This document shows, piece by piece, positions 9,226 to 22,563 of a stretch of 64,000 nt of DNA. Origin of the DNA: Gammaproteobacteria bacterium (GTDB lineage: Bacteria > Pseudomonadota > Gammaproteobacteria > CAJXQU01). The stretch lies in contig JALSRM010000018.1 in assembly GCA_026984775.1 (NCBI GenBank), forward strand, positions 1-64,000, written 5' to 3'. Position numbers and translations under genes: made by a program. The stretch's first letter is position 1. Every line of letters starts with the position of its first letter. The notes below the pieces were generated by a model that was given only the letters and a program-made list of their open reading frames with translations, had not been told where the DNA came from and made no database searches.

Positions 9226-9879
9226 CTAGATTGTGAACCGGTGTTTCGGTTCCGCCCCGATTAAGGGGGGGATGGAAGTATCGAACAAGGACTTCTTCTC
9301 CCATTCATATTCAGACAGCCGGGTGATGAGCCAAGCCTCCATGATGGGTGCCTCTCCAACAATAATGAACAAGCGGCCGTCGAATTCCAGCTGCTCCTTG
9401 AAAAGACTATCCATTTGGGGGAGTGATCCGGTGACTGCAATGACATCATAACGATTATAGAAAGGTCGGCTTTTGAGGGAATCTCCAACGATAAACTCCA
9501 CATTATCGATCTCCATCAAACGAAGGCGATTTTCTGCTTGTTCGGAGAGATCAGAGAAGATTTCTTCTGTGGTTACGTGTCCCCCAAGTTGGGCCAGCAG
9601 AGCGGTGACATAACCGCTTCCGGTACCGATTTCCAGAATGTGATCGTCGGATTGGATATCAAGTGCCTGCAGCATTCGGGCCTCAACCTTTGGTGTCATC
9701 ATGACCTGATCATGGCCGATTGGGACATTGATATCCGAAAAAGCCAGATGTTTATAATCATCTGGGACGAAGCATTCGCGAGGGGTTTTCGCGATCATAT
9801 CCAGTACCCTTTTGTCAACGACTTCCCATGGTCGAATCTGCTGTTCGATCATGTTAAAACGGGCCTGTTCAATATCCAT
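9226..9879 (-). CDS. pcm: Protein-L-isoaspartate O-methyltransferase family protein
   Basis: This 217-residue SAM-dependent methyltransferase has the PCMT pattern. The N-terminal M-x-x-x-Q-I-R-P segment comes first. The region around R-E-x-F-V-P follows, then motif I LEIGTGSGYVTALLAQLG at about 82-99 and a later P-x-x-L-x-x-Q-L block. Such enzymes methylate isoaspartyl residues of damaged proteins for repair. This branch, linked to rhodanese and tolC, often lacks experimental confirmation, so the repair role is inferred from family. It is the first gene of its operon and is divergent from thiC; the 67 bases up to the thiC riboswitch must hold both promoters. Confidence 0.88.
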   Translation of the reverse strand: MDIEQARFNMIEQQIRPWEVVDKRVLDMIAKTPRECFVPDDYKHLAFSDINVPIGHDQVMMTPKVEARMLQALDIQSDDHILEIGTGSGYVTALLAQLGGHVTTEEIFSDLSEQAENRLRLMEIDNVEFIVGDSLKSRPFYNRYDVIAVTGSLPQMDSLFKEQLEFDGRLFIIVGEAPIMEAWLITRLSEYEWEKKSLFDTSIPPLIGAEPKHRFTI

Positions 9880-9910
9880 GGTTTTTCTGTTGTTTCCGAT
9901 TAATTTCTAA

Positions 9911-11917
<2,007 letters not shown>

Positions 11918-11932
11918 AAAAGGAACAAGAAA

Positions 11933-12457
11933 ATGGCATCGACAAACCGGGAGTTCAAACCGCTCAATATTTGCGTGCTTACAGCCAGCGATACACGCAC
12001 CGACAAAGATGACAAATCCGGAAAATTGCTGGTCAGACGGTTGGAAAAGGCGGGGCATATTTGCCAGGACAAGATTATCGTCGCGGACGATGTCTACCAG
12101 ATCCGTGCAGCAGTGGCCTGCTGGATAGCTGAACCCCAGATCGATGTCGTCATCACTACGGGAGGGACTGGAGTTACCGGACGTGATGGTACACCGGAGG
12201 CAGTTCGCGTCCTTTTTGACAAACAGCTGGATGGTTTTGGTGAGCTTTTCAGGAGCATTTCAGTCGAGGAGATTGGAACCTCTTCATTACAGTCCCGCGC
12301 ACTCGCGGGTGTGGCAAACGGTACTTACATTTTTGTTCTGCCCGGGTCATCAAATGCCTGTGCTACCGCATGGGATAAAATAATCCAACACCAACTGGAT
12401 TATCGAACCCGCCCTTGTAATTTGGTCGAATTGATTCCACGCCTTCGGGAGAGCTAA
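11933..12457 (+). CDS. moaB: Molybdopterin biosynthesis protein MoaB
   Basis: This 174-residue protein belongs to the MoaB/Mog family, which binds molybdopterin and can adenylylate it during molybdenum cofactor synthesis. Visible family motifs are LTASDTRTDKDDKSG near residues 16-30, TTGGTGVTGRDGTPEA in the middle, and LPGSSNACATAWDKII near the C-terminus. In organisms with Mog, MoaB is partly redundant, and which of the two acts here cannot be decided. It follows thiC by 15 bases without an obvious terminator, so it may share the TPP-controlled transcript. It converges on the phytase-like gene. Confidence 0.9.
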   Translation: MASTNREFKPLNICVLTASDTRTDKDDKSGKLLVRRLEKAGHICQDKIIVADDVYQIRAAVACWIAEPQIDVVITTGGTGVTGRDGTPEAVRVLFDKQLDGFGELFRSISVEEIGTSSLQSRALAGVANGTYIFVLPGSSNACATAWDKIIQHQLDYRTRPCNLVELIPRLRES

Positions 12458-12511
12458 TCCACACAAGATTCCAATTCACGTGATAACGATCATTCAGAAG
12501 CCTGATGATCC

Positions 12512-13507
12512 TTAAAGTTTTCCGTTGACTTGATTAACAAGTTCAAAATAGATCAGCAGGGTTCGTTGAAAAATGTTGTTGTTATCATCACTGATCATGA
12601 AGAAACGATTTTTTTTGTGATATGCCAGTCCTTCAAAATTGTCAATCTTCCAGCCTTTTGTGGAGTCAAGAACAGCAATAGTTTCAGTTTCTTTGATGGC
12701 CCCATTTTTGTCACCGGGATCTAACCAGACACGGCGAAGAATGGTCTGAAATGGTACAAGAATATTGGAGAATTTTCTCTCCAGGATAAGCAATGATCCA
12801 TCCGGGACAAGTTCAAGATCAGTCGTGGAACAATCCTCCTTCTTGAAGGGATTGAAATACCAGGTCTTGCCTTTGAGATCGTGAATGGAACGCATGCTTT
12901 TCAGCCCTTTTCTGAGACCCAATTGGGGTGCGGTGAGAATCCCCAGCTCAGGATGGATGACAACAGATTCAAGGGCTGCATTTTTGTAATCGTAGTCATT
13001 TATTTTGTTGAGATTTTTTGGCAGCTTATATCTTTTAATCATTTCCCCTTTTGGGCTGTAACGTATGATTCGGGGAATGATCTCAAAAGAAATCAGAAGT
13101 TCAGCATCATTTTTGACCCCGTTGTTGCCATTGAAGATGTCCATCCCTTCGGCGTCAGGATGTTTTGGAGGTTTACCTTTCTCGTTTCTCAGCCGATAGG
13201 CGTCAACGAGATCAATATCCATAAGAATCTCTCCCTGGAAACTCGGCTTCATATGAAGCAGATAACCCTTGTCTGAAACGGCGTAAAGAATCTGATCGTC
13301 TTCATCCCATGCAAGGCCTGAGAGTTCGTGTGCAGCTAAACCCTTTACCGTAAGCCCAGAAAGATCGAGAGTGCCGAGCAGACGGATGCCCATGAATCGA
13401 TCTCCGGTTCTATACTGTCTAGAAAGTTCAACAGATTTGCCGATAGAAACCGCCTGAACAATGGATGTGGTAAAAAACAGTATTAGTGTGATAAATAGTC
13501 TTAGCAT
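12512..13507 (-). CDS. Exported phytase-like (esterase-like activity of phytase) domain protein
   Basis: From ATG 13507 the product has 331 residues: a signal peptide (MLRLFITLILFFTTSIVQA) and then a beta-propeller-like domain matching the pattern of PF13449. Recognisable blocks are LSGLAWDEDDQILYAVSDKG near the start, H-P-D-A-E-G-M, the N-A-A-L-E-S-V-V block, and NFEGLAYHKKNRFFMISDDN at the end. Members are periplasmic or secreted and poorly characterised, and phytase or esterase activity should not be assumed. The start overlaps the end of dusA by 7 bases, so the gene is the last of the map-glnD-mutH-dusA run. Confidence 0.85.
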   Translation of the reverse strand: MLRLFITLILFFTTSIVQAVSIGKSVELSRQYRTGDRFMGIRLLGTLDLSGLTVKGLAAHELSGLAWDEDDQILYAVSDKGYLLHMKPSFQGEILMDIDLVDAYRLRNEKGKPPKHPDAEGMDIFNGNNGVKNDAELLISFEIIPRIIRYSPKGEMIKRYKLPKNLNKINDYDYKNAALESVVIHPELGILTAPQLGLRKGLKSMRSIHDLKGKTWYFNPFKKEDCSTTDLELVPDGSLLILERKFSNILVPFQTILRRVWLDPGDKNGAIKETETIAVLDSTKGWKIDNFEGLAYHKKNRFFMISDDNNNIFQRTLLIYFELVNQVNGKL

Positions 13508-14463
13508 TGTACTGTGGCGAGAGCTTTTCTGATCACAGTGGCATCGGCATTCGAGCGATGGGCGTTTTCGCTCAGATAACGACGCCACCTTCTCGCTCCA
13601 GGTTGCCCCTGAAACAATCCCAGGATATGGCGTGTCATGTGCTTCAGTTGAGCGCCTTTAGCAATCTGATCGTCAACGTAATCAATGAACCGTTCGACAA
13701 TTTCTGCACGGGTCAATTGTAATCCCGGTTCGCCATAGAAACGTTGATCAACCTCAGTCAATAACCAGGGATTGCGGTAGGCCTCTCTACCGATCATGAC
13801 ACCATCGACTTGGTTTAGATGATGTTCTATTTCTTTGCAGGTTTTAATACCTCCATTGATGATAATTGCGAGATCGGGAAAGTCCTTCTTTATGCGGTAA
13901 ACCCAGTCATATTGAAGGGGAGGTATCTCGCGATTTTCTTTTGGGCTGAGACCATTCAGCCAAGCCTTGCGCGCATGTAGAATAAAGGTCCTGCAGCCGG
14001 CAGTTGCAACTTTGGTGATGAATTCACAGAGTTCCTCGTAGGAGTCCCGATTATCGATACCGAGCCGGGTTTTGACTGTCACGGGAAGAGGGGTTGCTTG
14101 TTTCATCATGTTTACGCACTCGGCAACAAGGTCTGGTTCAGCCATCAGGCACGCACCGAAGCGACCGGTTTTGACTCTGTCACTTGGACAGCCAACATTC
14201 AGATTGATTTCATCATAACCATAATCGGTGGCGATCCGGGCAGACTGTGCCAGCTTTTCAGGTTCGCTGCCACCCAACTGGATGGTTATTGGATGCTCTT
14301 CGGGGTTAAAGATCAGGTGGCGATGATGATCACCATGGAGGATGGCACCGGTTGTGATCATCTCTGTATAGAGCAAGGATTTCCTCGTGATAAGACGCAT
14401 GAAGAACCGGAAATGCCGATCGGTCCAGTCCAACATCGGTGCGATTGAAACACGGTGCATCAT
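13501..14463 (-). CDS. dusA: tRNA-dihydrouridine synthase DusA
   Basis: This 320-residue FMN enzyme reduces uridine 20/20a in the tRNA D-loop. The signature at the start is VSIAPMLDWTDRHFRFFMR. The catalytic Cys is C92 in NLNVGCPSDRV. FMN-site blocks IINGGIKT and VDGVMIGREAYRNPWLL follow, with a C-terminal helical tRNA-binding region. I use the ATG at 14463, whose A is the last base of the mutH TGA. The next codon is also ATG, and an upstream TTG at 14472 is less likely. The set of motifs fits DusA better than DusB or DusC. Confidence 0.95.
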   Translation of the reverse strand: MMHRVSIAPMLDWTDRHFRFFMRLITRKSLLYTEMITTGAILHGDHHRHLIFNPEEHPITIQLGGSEPEKLAQSARIATDYGYDEINLNVGCPSDRVKTGRFGACLMAEPDLVAECVNMMKQATPLPVTVKTRLGIDNRDSYEELCEFITKVATAGCRTFILHARKAWLNGLSPKENREIPPLQYDWVYRIKKDFPDLAIIINGGIKTCKEIEHHLNQVDGVMIGREAYRNPWLLTEVDQRFYGEPGLQLTRAEIVERFIDYVDDQIAKGAQLKHMTRHILGLFQGQPGARRWRRYLSENAHRSNADATVIRKALATVQC

Positions 14464-15134
14464 CAGTAACAATGGTAGTGTCTAGCAAGCAGTGCACCAG
14501 TGAAAGAGGTGCGCAGATAGAAACCTCGAGGTAGAGTTCGGATTGACTCACCCAGTTTTCCGATCCCGCCGGCCAGGGCATGACTGTTTGCTGCTTTGGG
14601 GCGAATTTGCAGGGCCTCACCGAGATGGGCAGTAATCTGATCAAGATCGCCAAGAGTGATCAGCTCCATGAATTCCTCCCAATCAGCGCGCAGCAGTGTC
14701 TCTTCCTCATGCGAAGGAGACCAAAGGAGGGGAGCACCGATTCTTCGCTCAGCAAGATCACCTCCAACTTCAACAGGGATCCACAAAACCCGTGCCAGTT
14801 TCTGCCTGACGAGAGCATCTTCCCAGTTCAGGCCCTGTGTCTCTGTCATGGGAACGATACAGACGTGTGTGGATTCTTTTGGTTCACCGTTTTTTTTCAC
14901 CGGTATGGTCTTGAGTTCGATTCCGATATGCTGGAAGTCAGGTTCAGGTTTCGAACCAGCTGTTGCGCCCAGTACCAACTCAAGCATCTCACCGACCCAG
15001 CCTTTATTACGCAAGAGGTTCTCGGGCACTTTCCTTTTCAGTTGCAATGCCAGTTCTTCCAGTGTCAGTCCGGCAATGGACCATGCACGATCCAGCAACT
15101 CATACTCAGTTTCCGGTCTTTTTATGCCGATCAT
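14463..15134 (-). CDS. mutH: Methyl-directed mismatch repair endonuclease MutH
   Basis: This 223-residue enzyme nicks the unmethylated strand at hemimethylated GATC sites when activated by MutS and MutL. The restriction-fold active site D66-x6-E73-x-K75 (in EPDFQHIGIELKTIP) has the spacing of E. coli MutH. The KGWVGEMLELVLGA block before it is also typical. MutH is found in gammaproteobacteria that carry Dam methylase, which supports the lineage call and predicts a dam gene elsewhere in the genome. The gene overlaps glnD by 29 bases upstream and dusA by one base downstream. Confidence 0.97.
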   Translation of the reverse strand: MIGIKRPETEYELLDRAWSIAGLTLEELALQLKRKVPENLLRNKGWVGEMLELVLGATAGSKPEPDFQHIGIELKTIPVKKNGEPKESTHVCIVPMTETQGLNWEDALVRQKLARVLWIPVEVGGDLAERRIGAPLLWSPSHEEETLLRADWEEFMELITLGDLDQITAHLGEALQIRPKAANSHALAGGIGKLGESIRTLPRGFYLRTSFTGALLARHYHCY

Positions 15135-17787
15135 GGTTATTGTTGTTCAGTGCGCTGAGAATAGTGTGTTCAAGACACTCAAACTTGACTGGATCCTTGA
15201 TTGGATTATTTTCCCTATCTGTAATATGGAAAATATCTTCTACACGTTCACCAAAGGTTGCGACACGGGCATTGTGCAGGCGCACGCCACAAAAAGCCAT
15301 GGCCATGCCGATAACGGCCAGCAACCCAGGCTGATCAATCGCGGTGACTTCCATGATAGTCCGGTTGTTTGCATGATCTTCACTGAAGGTAACGGTTGCT
15401 GGCTGATCAAAGCTGCGTAACTTGCGGGGCCGCATGCGATTGATCTGGTTAAGTACCGGTTGTGGTGCGGAAAGATACTGTTTCAGAGTTTGAACGATCT
15501 GTTCTGCCCGGTTCTTATCGGTTACGGGTTGATTGGTTGCCGCTTCGTGGACGATGTAGGTATCGAGATTATATCCATTGCTTGTGGTGAAGATACGGGC
15601 ATCGAGAATGGTTAGCCCCATCTGATCCATTGCGTAGGCCATGGCTGCGAAGAGGCTGTCCTTGTCATGGCAGTAAACAAAAATTTCTGTACCACCACGA
15701 CGGGTTCGTTGCCTGAGTTTGATCAGAGGCAGATCCTCTTCTTCCAGTTCAAGGATAGATTCTGTTTGCCATGCGATCTCGTCGCTCGAATGACGAAGAA
15801 AGTAATCATCGCCCAGATCGTTCCAGATCCTGCGTACTTTCCTGATACGTACATCATTCCCTAACATCATAGTGAGTACCTGGGCCTTGACTTGTGCTAT
15901 ACGCTCTTCTTTTTGTAATGGATTCTCGATTCCACGTCGGATGGCCTTGAGTGTTTTGCGGTAGAGTTCACGCAGCAGGGAATCTTTCCAGCTGTTCCAT
16001 AGGGCTGGATTTGTACCGCGGATATCTCCCACAGTCAGCAGGTAGAGATAGTCAAGATGTATTTTGTCACCGACCAGCTGAGCAAATGTGTTGATGACAT
16101 CAGGATCCGATAGATCTTTGCGTTGTGCTGTAGAAGACATCTGTAGATGATTCCTGACCAGCCACGCAACAAGATTGGTGTCATATTGTCCCAGCCCATG
16201 CCTTATACAGAAATCCGTTGCATCCTCAACACCGAGGACCGCATGATCCCCGCCACGTCCTTTGCCGATATCATGAAACAGTCCGGCCAGATACAACAGT
16301 TCAGGCTTTGGGATTTCCTGATACACTTGTGCACAGATCGGTAATTCTTTTGCCACCTCTGCTTGAGTATAACGGCGTAGATTACGTACGACTCTCAACG
16401 TATGTTCATCGACAGTATAGACATGAAACAGATCAAACTGCATTTGACCCGAAATGGCTTCGAATGCCGGAAGATAGGCCCCCAGAACACCGTAGCGGTG
16501 CATGCGTTGAAGTTCATGGCCAAGTCTTTTGGGCTGACGGATGATTTCCATGAACAGACTGTGGCCCCGGATGTCGTTGCGGAAATCGTCATCAATGAGA
16601 TAGAGATGATCGCGTATCGCGCGGATGGTCTTGGCTCGAACACCTTTGATTTCCGGGTTTTGCTGGATTAGCAGAAAAATCTCCAACAAGGCAAAGGGAT
16701 AGCGCTTGAAAACACCAGGTTCCACTATTTTGATGAAACCATTTCTGATCTCGAAACGGCTGTTAATCGGGATGATCTCGGAACTTTCGGTATCCTCAAG
16801 CAGGGCTTCTTTGAAAAAGCCAAGGAGCATTTCATTCAAACGATTGAGTTCTGTAATAGTGCGGTAGTACAGTTTCATGAATCCTTCTACCGCAAGGTTA
16901 TTTTCTTCATCGGTGAAACCGAACTCTCTGGCTACATCTTTCTGATATTCGAAGAGCAGCCGATCTTCCCGGTGTCCGGTGAGTAAATGCAGTATGTAGC
17001 GGACTCGCCAGAGAAAATTCTGTCCTGCATCCAGGGTATGGAACTCCTCTTCAGTGAGGAAGTCATGGTGAACCAGCTCTTCCAGCTTGTCGGCACCGAA
17101 ATAGCGTTTGACCACCCACCCGATCATCTGGATATCACGCAGACCACCGGGTCCTTCCTTAATGTTGGGTTCAAGATTGTGTGCAGTATCACCAAATTTA
17201 TGGTGGCGCTCGAGTTGTTCCTGGTATTTTGCTTCAAAGAACTCCCGGTTTGGCCAGATGTGGTCGGGCCCGGTTATCTCGCGCATGGCAGACCAAGTCT
17301 CTTTACTACCAGCAAGGAGGCGGGATTCCATCAGATTGGTTGCGATGGTGATATCCTTTTCCGCTTCTTCTACACATTGCTCCAGGCTGCGGACACTCAG
17401 GCCGACTTCGAGACCGATGTCCCAGAGAAACGTGACGAAGGTTGAAAGTTGCTCATTGGTCTCGGCATCCGGTTCCCGTTCAAAAATGATTGCAAGATCA
17501 ATATCAGAACAGGGATGCAGTTCACCACGGCCATAACCACCTACAGCAAGCAAGCTGAAGCCATCTTTCTCCAATTGGTGGTATTCCCAAGCGATCATTA
17601 ACAGCTGATCGATCAGTGCCGCTCTTTGCCGGACAAGATCCGACACAGGAATATCCATCTTAAAGCGCTGCGCCAGGATTTCATTACCCTTTTTCAACGC
17701 CTGTTTGAAAACTGGAACAGAAGTGGGGGCATCCTGTAACGATCGGCGGAATGCCTCAGCATCAAATAACTCTGTATCGATGTTCAA
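15106..17787 (-). CDS. glnD: Bifunctional uridylyltransferase / uridylyl-removing enzyme GlnD
   Basis: This 893-residue protein is the glutamine sensor that adds UMP to PII under nitrogen limitation and removes it when glutamine is high. The nucleotidyltransferase motif GGYGRGELHPCSDIDLAII lies at 83-101. The HD hydrolase pair is H505-D506 in FHDIGKGRGGDH. Two ACT domains occupy roughly 700-780 and 820-893. The start is a TTG at 17787 that overlaps the map TGA; no ATG nearby would keep the N-terminal helix. There is no visible ribosome site, so translation is likely coupled to map. The length is normal. Confidence 0.95.
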   Translation of the reverse strand: MNIDTELFDAEAFRRSLQDAPTSVPVFKQALKKGNEILAQRFKMDIPVSDLVRQRAALIDQLLMIAWEYHQLEKDGFSLLAVGGYGRGELHPCSDIDLAIIFEREPDAETNEQLSTFVTFLWDIGLEVGLSVRSLEQCVEEAEKDITIATNLMESRLLAGSKETWSAMREITGPDHIWPNREFFEAKYQEQLERHHKFGDTAHNLEPNIKEGPGGLRDIQMIGWVVKRYFGADKLEELVHHDFLTEEEFHTLDAGQNFLWRVRYILHLLTGHREDRLLFEYQKDVAREFGFTDEENNLAVEGFMKLYYRTITELNRLNEMLLGFFKEALLEDTESSEIIPINSRFEIRNGFIKIVEPGVFKRYPFALLEIFLLIQQNPEIKGVRAKTIRAIRDHLYLIDDDFRNDIRGHSLFMEIIRQPKRLGHELQRMHRYGVLGAYLPAFEAISGQMQFDLFHVYTVDEHTLRVVRNLRRYTQAEVAKELPICAQVYQEIPKPELLYLAGLFHDIGKGRGGDHAVLGVEDATDFCIRHGLGQYDTNLVAWLVRNHLQMSSTAQRKDLSDPDVINTFAQLVGDKIHLDYLYLLTVGDIRGTNPALWNSWKDSLLRELYRKTLKAIRRGIENPLQKEERIAQVKAQVLTMMLGNDVRIRKVRRIWNDLGDDYFLRHSSDEIAWQTESILELEEEDLPLIKLRQRTRRGGTEIFVYCHDKDSLFAAMAYAMDQMGLTILDARIFTTSNGYNLDTYIVHEAATNQPVTDKNRAEQIVQTLKQYLSAPQPVLNQINRMRPRKLRSFDQPATVTFSEDHANNRTIMEVTAIDQPGLLAVIGMAMAFCGVRLHNARVATFGERVEDIFHITDRENNPIKDPVKFECLEHTILSALNNNNHDRHKKTGN

Positions 17788-18551
17788 AATGTTTCGTCAG
17801 ATCGTCTCGTCAGTACTTCGTGACCTGTCTCCGTGACAAGAATGGTATGTTCCCACTGAGCTGACATTTTCCTGTCTTTCGTAACCACTGTCCAGCCATC
17901 AGGAAGGGTGGAAACATGGCGTTTTCCGAGGTTGATCATGGGTTCAATCGTAAATGTCATCCCGGGTTCCAGAACGAGGCCAGTTCCTGGTCTGCCATAG
18001 TGCAGCACCTGCGGATCTTCATGGAAAACGCGACCAATGCCATGCCCACAATACTCCCTGACCACCGAACAGTTATGTTTTTCCGCATAGGTCTGGATGG
18101 CGTGGCCAATATCCCCCAAGGTCGTGCCGGGTCGGACTTGATCAATCCCGATCAACAGACAGTCATGGCTGATTTCACAAATTCGCCGTCGAGCCTGATT
18201 TGGGTTACCAACCAGGAACATCATGCTGGTATCACCATGGTATTCATCCTTGATCACGGTAATATCGATATTGACGATATCACCGTCCTTCAGTTTCCGG
18301 TCATTGGGAATGCCATGACAGACGACGTGGTTGACGGAGGTACAGATAGACTTTGGAAAGCCTCTGTAATTCAGGGGCGCAGGGATAACCTTCTGAACAT
18401 TGACCATATAATCATGACAAATCTGATCGAGCTCATTGGTAGTGACACCAGGCTTGACATAGGGTGCGATCATTTCCAGCACCTCTGCCGCCAGGCGTCC
18501 AGCGACTCGCATTTTCTCGATTTCTTCAGGGGATTTTATCGTTACGGGCAC
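17784..18551 (-). CDS. map: Type I methionine aminopeptidase
   Basis: This 255-residue dimetal enzyme removes the initiator Met from new proteins. All five metal ligands are in place: D96 and D107 (NIDITVIKDEYHGDTSMMF), H170 (GHGIGRVFHEDP), E203 (TIEPMINLG) and E234 (QWEHTILVTE). The length and lack of an N-terminal extension match the bacterial type I form. It is the first gene of the minus-strand operon and is divergent from rpsB, an arrangement common in proteobacteria. glnD starts inside its stop codon. Confidence 0.97.
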   Translation of the reverse strand: MPVTIKSPEEIEKMRVAGRLAAEVLEMIAPYVKPGVTTNELDQICHDYMVNVQKVIPAPLNYRGFPKSICTSVNHVVCHGIPNDRKLKDGDIVNIDITVIKDEYHGDTSMMFLVGNPNQARRRICEISHDCLLIGIDQVRPGTTLGDIGHAIQTYAEKHNCSVVREYCGHGIGRVFHEDPQVLHYGRPGTGLVLEPGMTFTIEPMINLGKRHVSTLPDGWTVVTKDRKMSAQWEHTILVTETGHEVLTRRSDETF

Positions 18552-18572
18552 AATTAGGATGAATCCGGATGA

Positions 18573-18601
18573 TTGTTGTTGGAAGCCTTATATGGTATAA
18601 A
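18573..18601 (+). promoter_or_regulatory. rpsB-tsf promoter with GC-rich discriminator
   Basis: TTGTTG (18573-18578) and TATAAA (18596-18601) are exactly 17 bases apart. They are followed by TGCGCGGCCC, the GC-rich discriminator typical of stringently controlled ribosomal promoters. Transcription would start near 18608 and leave a leader of about 158 bases before rpsB. Confidence 0.7.
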
Positions 18602-18660
18602 TGCGCGGCCCGATTAGCAAACACTTGTGAACACCGGGCAAAGATTAATTAAAACGACGA

Positions 18661-18740
18661 GCATACACCAGACTGTTGGCTAGGGTGCCACACATTGTGT
18701 GGTTGGCTGCAGGGTGTATGTGAAGCGGGAAATTATTCCC
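18661..18740 (+). promoter_or_regulatory. Structured rpsB leader, likely S2 autoregulatory site
   Basis: The leader can fold into a long-range stem CATACACC (18662-18669) with GGTGTATG (18713-18720). This encloses a perfect hairpin CCACAC/GTGTGG (18688-18702). A second hairpin, GGGAA/TTCCC with a four-base loop (18727-18740), lies just before the ribosome site. In gammaproteobacteria ribosomal protein S2 binds a conserved rpsB leader to repress rpsB-tsf. The pairing is seen directly; S2 binding is inferred from that knowledge. Confidence 0.75.
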
Positions 18741-18765
18741 ATAACCCTGACCTGGAGAAAATACA

Positions 18766-19578
18766 ATGGCAGACGTAAGTATGCGCCAGATGCTTGAGGC
18801 TGGCGTTCATTTCGGGCATCAGACCCGTTATTGGCATCCAAAAATGGCTCCCTACATCTTCGGGGAGCGTAACAAGATTCATATCATCAATCTCGAAGAA
18901 ACACTTCCTCGCTTTAACGATGCGATGAATTTCATCGGCAAATTGGCTTCAAAGAAGGGTACCATTCTGTTCGTCGGTACCAAACGATCGGCTCAGGAAG
19001 TTGTTAAGGAAGAGGCCGAACGCTGTGGCATGCCTTATGTAAACAGACGTTGGCTGGGCGGTATGTTGACCAACTACAAGACCGTCAAGCAATCCATTAA
19101 CCGGCTCAAAGCACTGGAAGAAATGATGGAAAGCGGCGTGCTCGATCGTCGCAGTAAAAAGGAAAAACTCATGCTCCAGCGCGAGATGCAAAAGCTGGAA
19201 AACAACATCGGCGGAATCAAGGACATGAAGGGTATTCCGGATGCGCTGTTCGTGATCGATGTCGGTCATGAAAAGATCGCAGTGGCAGAGGCCAACAAAC
19301 TGGATATTCCAGTGGTTGCGGTGGTCGATACCAACTGTGCACCTGAGGGTGTCGATTATGTGATCCCAGGTAATGATGATGCGATTCGTGCGATCAAGCT
19401 TTATATGCAGGCTGCTGCAGATGCCGTATTGGAAGGGCGTCAAGTTATCCCGACAGTATCATCCGGGAGTGAGGGTGAATATGTCGAGGTTGCCGAGGAG
19501 GAAACTCCGGAAACGGCAGCAACTGAGGTAAAGTCTGAAGAGCGAACCGAGGAAAAGGCTGCCGATAGAGGTGAATAA
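18766..19578 (+). CDS. rpsB: 30S ribosomal protein S2
   Basis: This 270-residue protein begins [20 protein letters not shown] and carries the S2 blocks [31 protein letters not shown] and [20 protein letters not shown]. The last 30 or so residues form an acidic Glu-rich tail beyond the usual end, longer than in E. coli. S2 binds the small subunit late and is needed for mRNA docking. CTGGAGAAA upstream gives the ribosome site. tsf follows after 33 bases, as in nearly all bacteria. Confidence 0.98.
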   Translation: MADVSMRQMLEAGVHFGHQTRYWHPKMAPYIFGERNKIHIINLEETLPRFNDAMNFIGKLASKKGTILFVGTKRSAQEVVKEEAERCGMPYVNRRWLGGMLTNYKTVKQSINRLKALEEMMESGVLDRRSKKEKLMLQREMQKLENNIGGIKDMKGIPDALFVIDVGHEKIAVAEANKLDIPVVAVVDTNCAPEGVDYVIPGNDDAIRAIKLYMQAAADAVLEGRQVIPTVSSGSEGEYVEVAEEETPETAATEVKSEERTEEKAADRGE

Positions 19579-19611
19579 TAGAATCAACCGATCAATCAAG
19601 AGGTATTTAAA

Positions 19612-21242
<1,631 letters not shown>

Positions 21243-21255
21243 GGGAGACAAACAA

Positions 21256-21813
21256 ATGATAGAAGAGATCATGAAAGATGCAGATACGCGCATGAGCAAA
21301 ACACTGGAAGCACTCAAGCTGGATCTTGCAAAGATCAGAACCGGACGGGCCCATCCATCTCTGCTCGATCATGTCACGGTTGAATACTATGGTTCACAGG
21401 TACCGTTGAGCCAGGTAGCCAATATTAATGTTCAGGATTCTCGCACTCTTAGCATAACGCCGTGGGAGAAGACCATGGTTGGCGAGATTGAAAAGGCTAT
21501 CATGAATTCAGACTTGGGCCTGAATCCGAGTACTGCCGGTGATGTTATCCGTATCCCGTTGCCTCCACTCACCGAAGAGCGCCGTAAGGACTTGAATAAG
21601 GTCGTCCGTGCTGAAGGTGAACAGGCCAAGGTGGCACTCAGAAATATCCGCAGAGACGCGATCAGTTCCTTCAAGGAGCTACTGAAAGAGAAGGAGATCA
21701 CGGAAGATGAGGAACGCAAGAGCGAGGAGCGCATCCAGAAAATCATCGATACGTATGTCAAGCAGGTGGACGATATGCTTGTCGAAAAAGAAAAGGAATT
21801 GATGGAAATCTGA
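21256..21813 (+). CDS. frr: Ribosome recycling factor
   Basis: This 185-residue factor splits post-termination ribosomes together with EF-G. It has the expected two-domain sequence: the long three-helix bundle and the small beta domain with [19 protein letters not shown], then [16 protein letters not shown] use ATG 21256, preceded by GAGGGAGA. The longer in-frame reading from 21214 would overlap pyrH and add non-family residues. Confidence 0.97.
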   Translation: MIEEIMKDADTRMSKTLEALKLDLAKIRTGRAHPSLLDHVTVEYYGSQVPLSQVANINVQDSRTLSITPWEKTMVGEIEKAIMNSDLGLNPSTAGDVIRIPLPPLTEERRKDLNKVVRAEGEQAKVALRNIRRDAISSFKELLKEKEITEDEERKSEERIQKIIDTYVKQVDDMLVEKEKELMEI

Positions 21814-21837
21814 TCCTGTACAGAATCCGCATTTACG

Positions 21838-22563
21838 ATGACTGAAAAACTGCCCTGCCATGTTGCCATTATTATGGATGGTAATGGCCGCTGGGCAAAA
21901 GGCAGGAAACTTCCTAGAATCGCTGGGCACCGGGCCGGTGTCGAAACAGTGAGAAAGGTCGTCCGCGCCTGTGGAGCCAAGGGGATAAAAGTCCTGACGT
22001 TGTTCGCATTCAGTAGTGAGAACTGGCGTCGGCCTAAACGGGAAGTTTCTCTCTTGATGGAGCTTTTTATTCGTGCCCTGCAACAGGAAGTAAAAAGCCT
22101 CAACAAAAACAATGTTCGCTTGCGCATGATCGGCGATCTGTCAGCCCTCCCTGAAAAATTGCAGAAACTTATTCTAAAAGCTCAGGAATTGACTCGAAAC
22201 AATACTGGTCTGACGTTAGTGATTGCTGCAAATTATGGTGGACGCTGGGATATAACACAGGCAGCACGACAGATCGCACAGCAGGTCGCCGCCGGTGAAC
22301 TTCAACCAGAAACGATCAGGGAAGAGACCGTTCAGCAATTCATTTCGATCAGTGATCTCCCAGAACCGGACCTGTTTATAAGAACAGGTGGAGAACAGAG
22401 GATCAGTAATTACCTTCTCTGGCAGTTGGCGTATACTGAACTTTATTTCACGGAAACATTGTGGCCGGATTTCGATGACACCGATTTCGAGGTTGCATTG
22501 GCGTCATTTGCAGGACGTCAACGACGGTTCGGCCGTACCGGTGAACAGGTGGAAAATGCTTAA
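21838..22563 (+). CDS. uppS: Undecaprenyl diphosphate synthase
   Basis: This 241-residue cis-prenyltransferase makes the C55 lipid carrier for peptidoglycan and polysaccharide. The catalytic Asp is D14 in IIMDGNGRWAKGR. The C-terminal substrate block DLFIRTGGEQRISNYLLWQL is intact. The length is close to the E. coli enzyme. Its stop overlaps the cdsA start by 8 bases. Confidence 0.97.
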   Translation: MTEKLPCHVAIIMDGNGRWAKGRKLPRIAGHRAGVETVRKVVRACGAKGIKVLTLFAFSSENWRRPKREVSLLMELFIRALQQEVKSLNKNNVRLRMIGDLSALPEKLQKLILKAQELTRNNTGLTLVIAANYGGRWDITQAARQIAQQVAAGELQPETIREETVQQFISISDLPEPDLFIRTGGEQRISNYLLWQLAYTELYFTETLWPDFDDTDFEVALASFAGRQRRFGRTGEQVENA

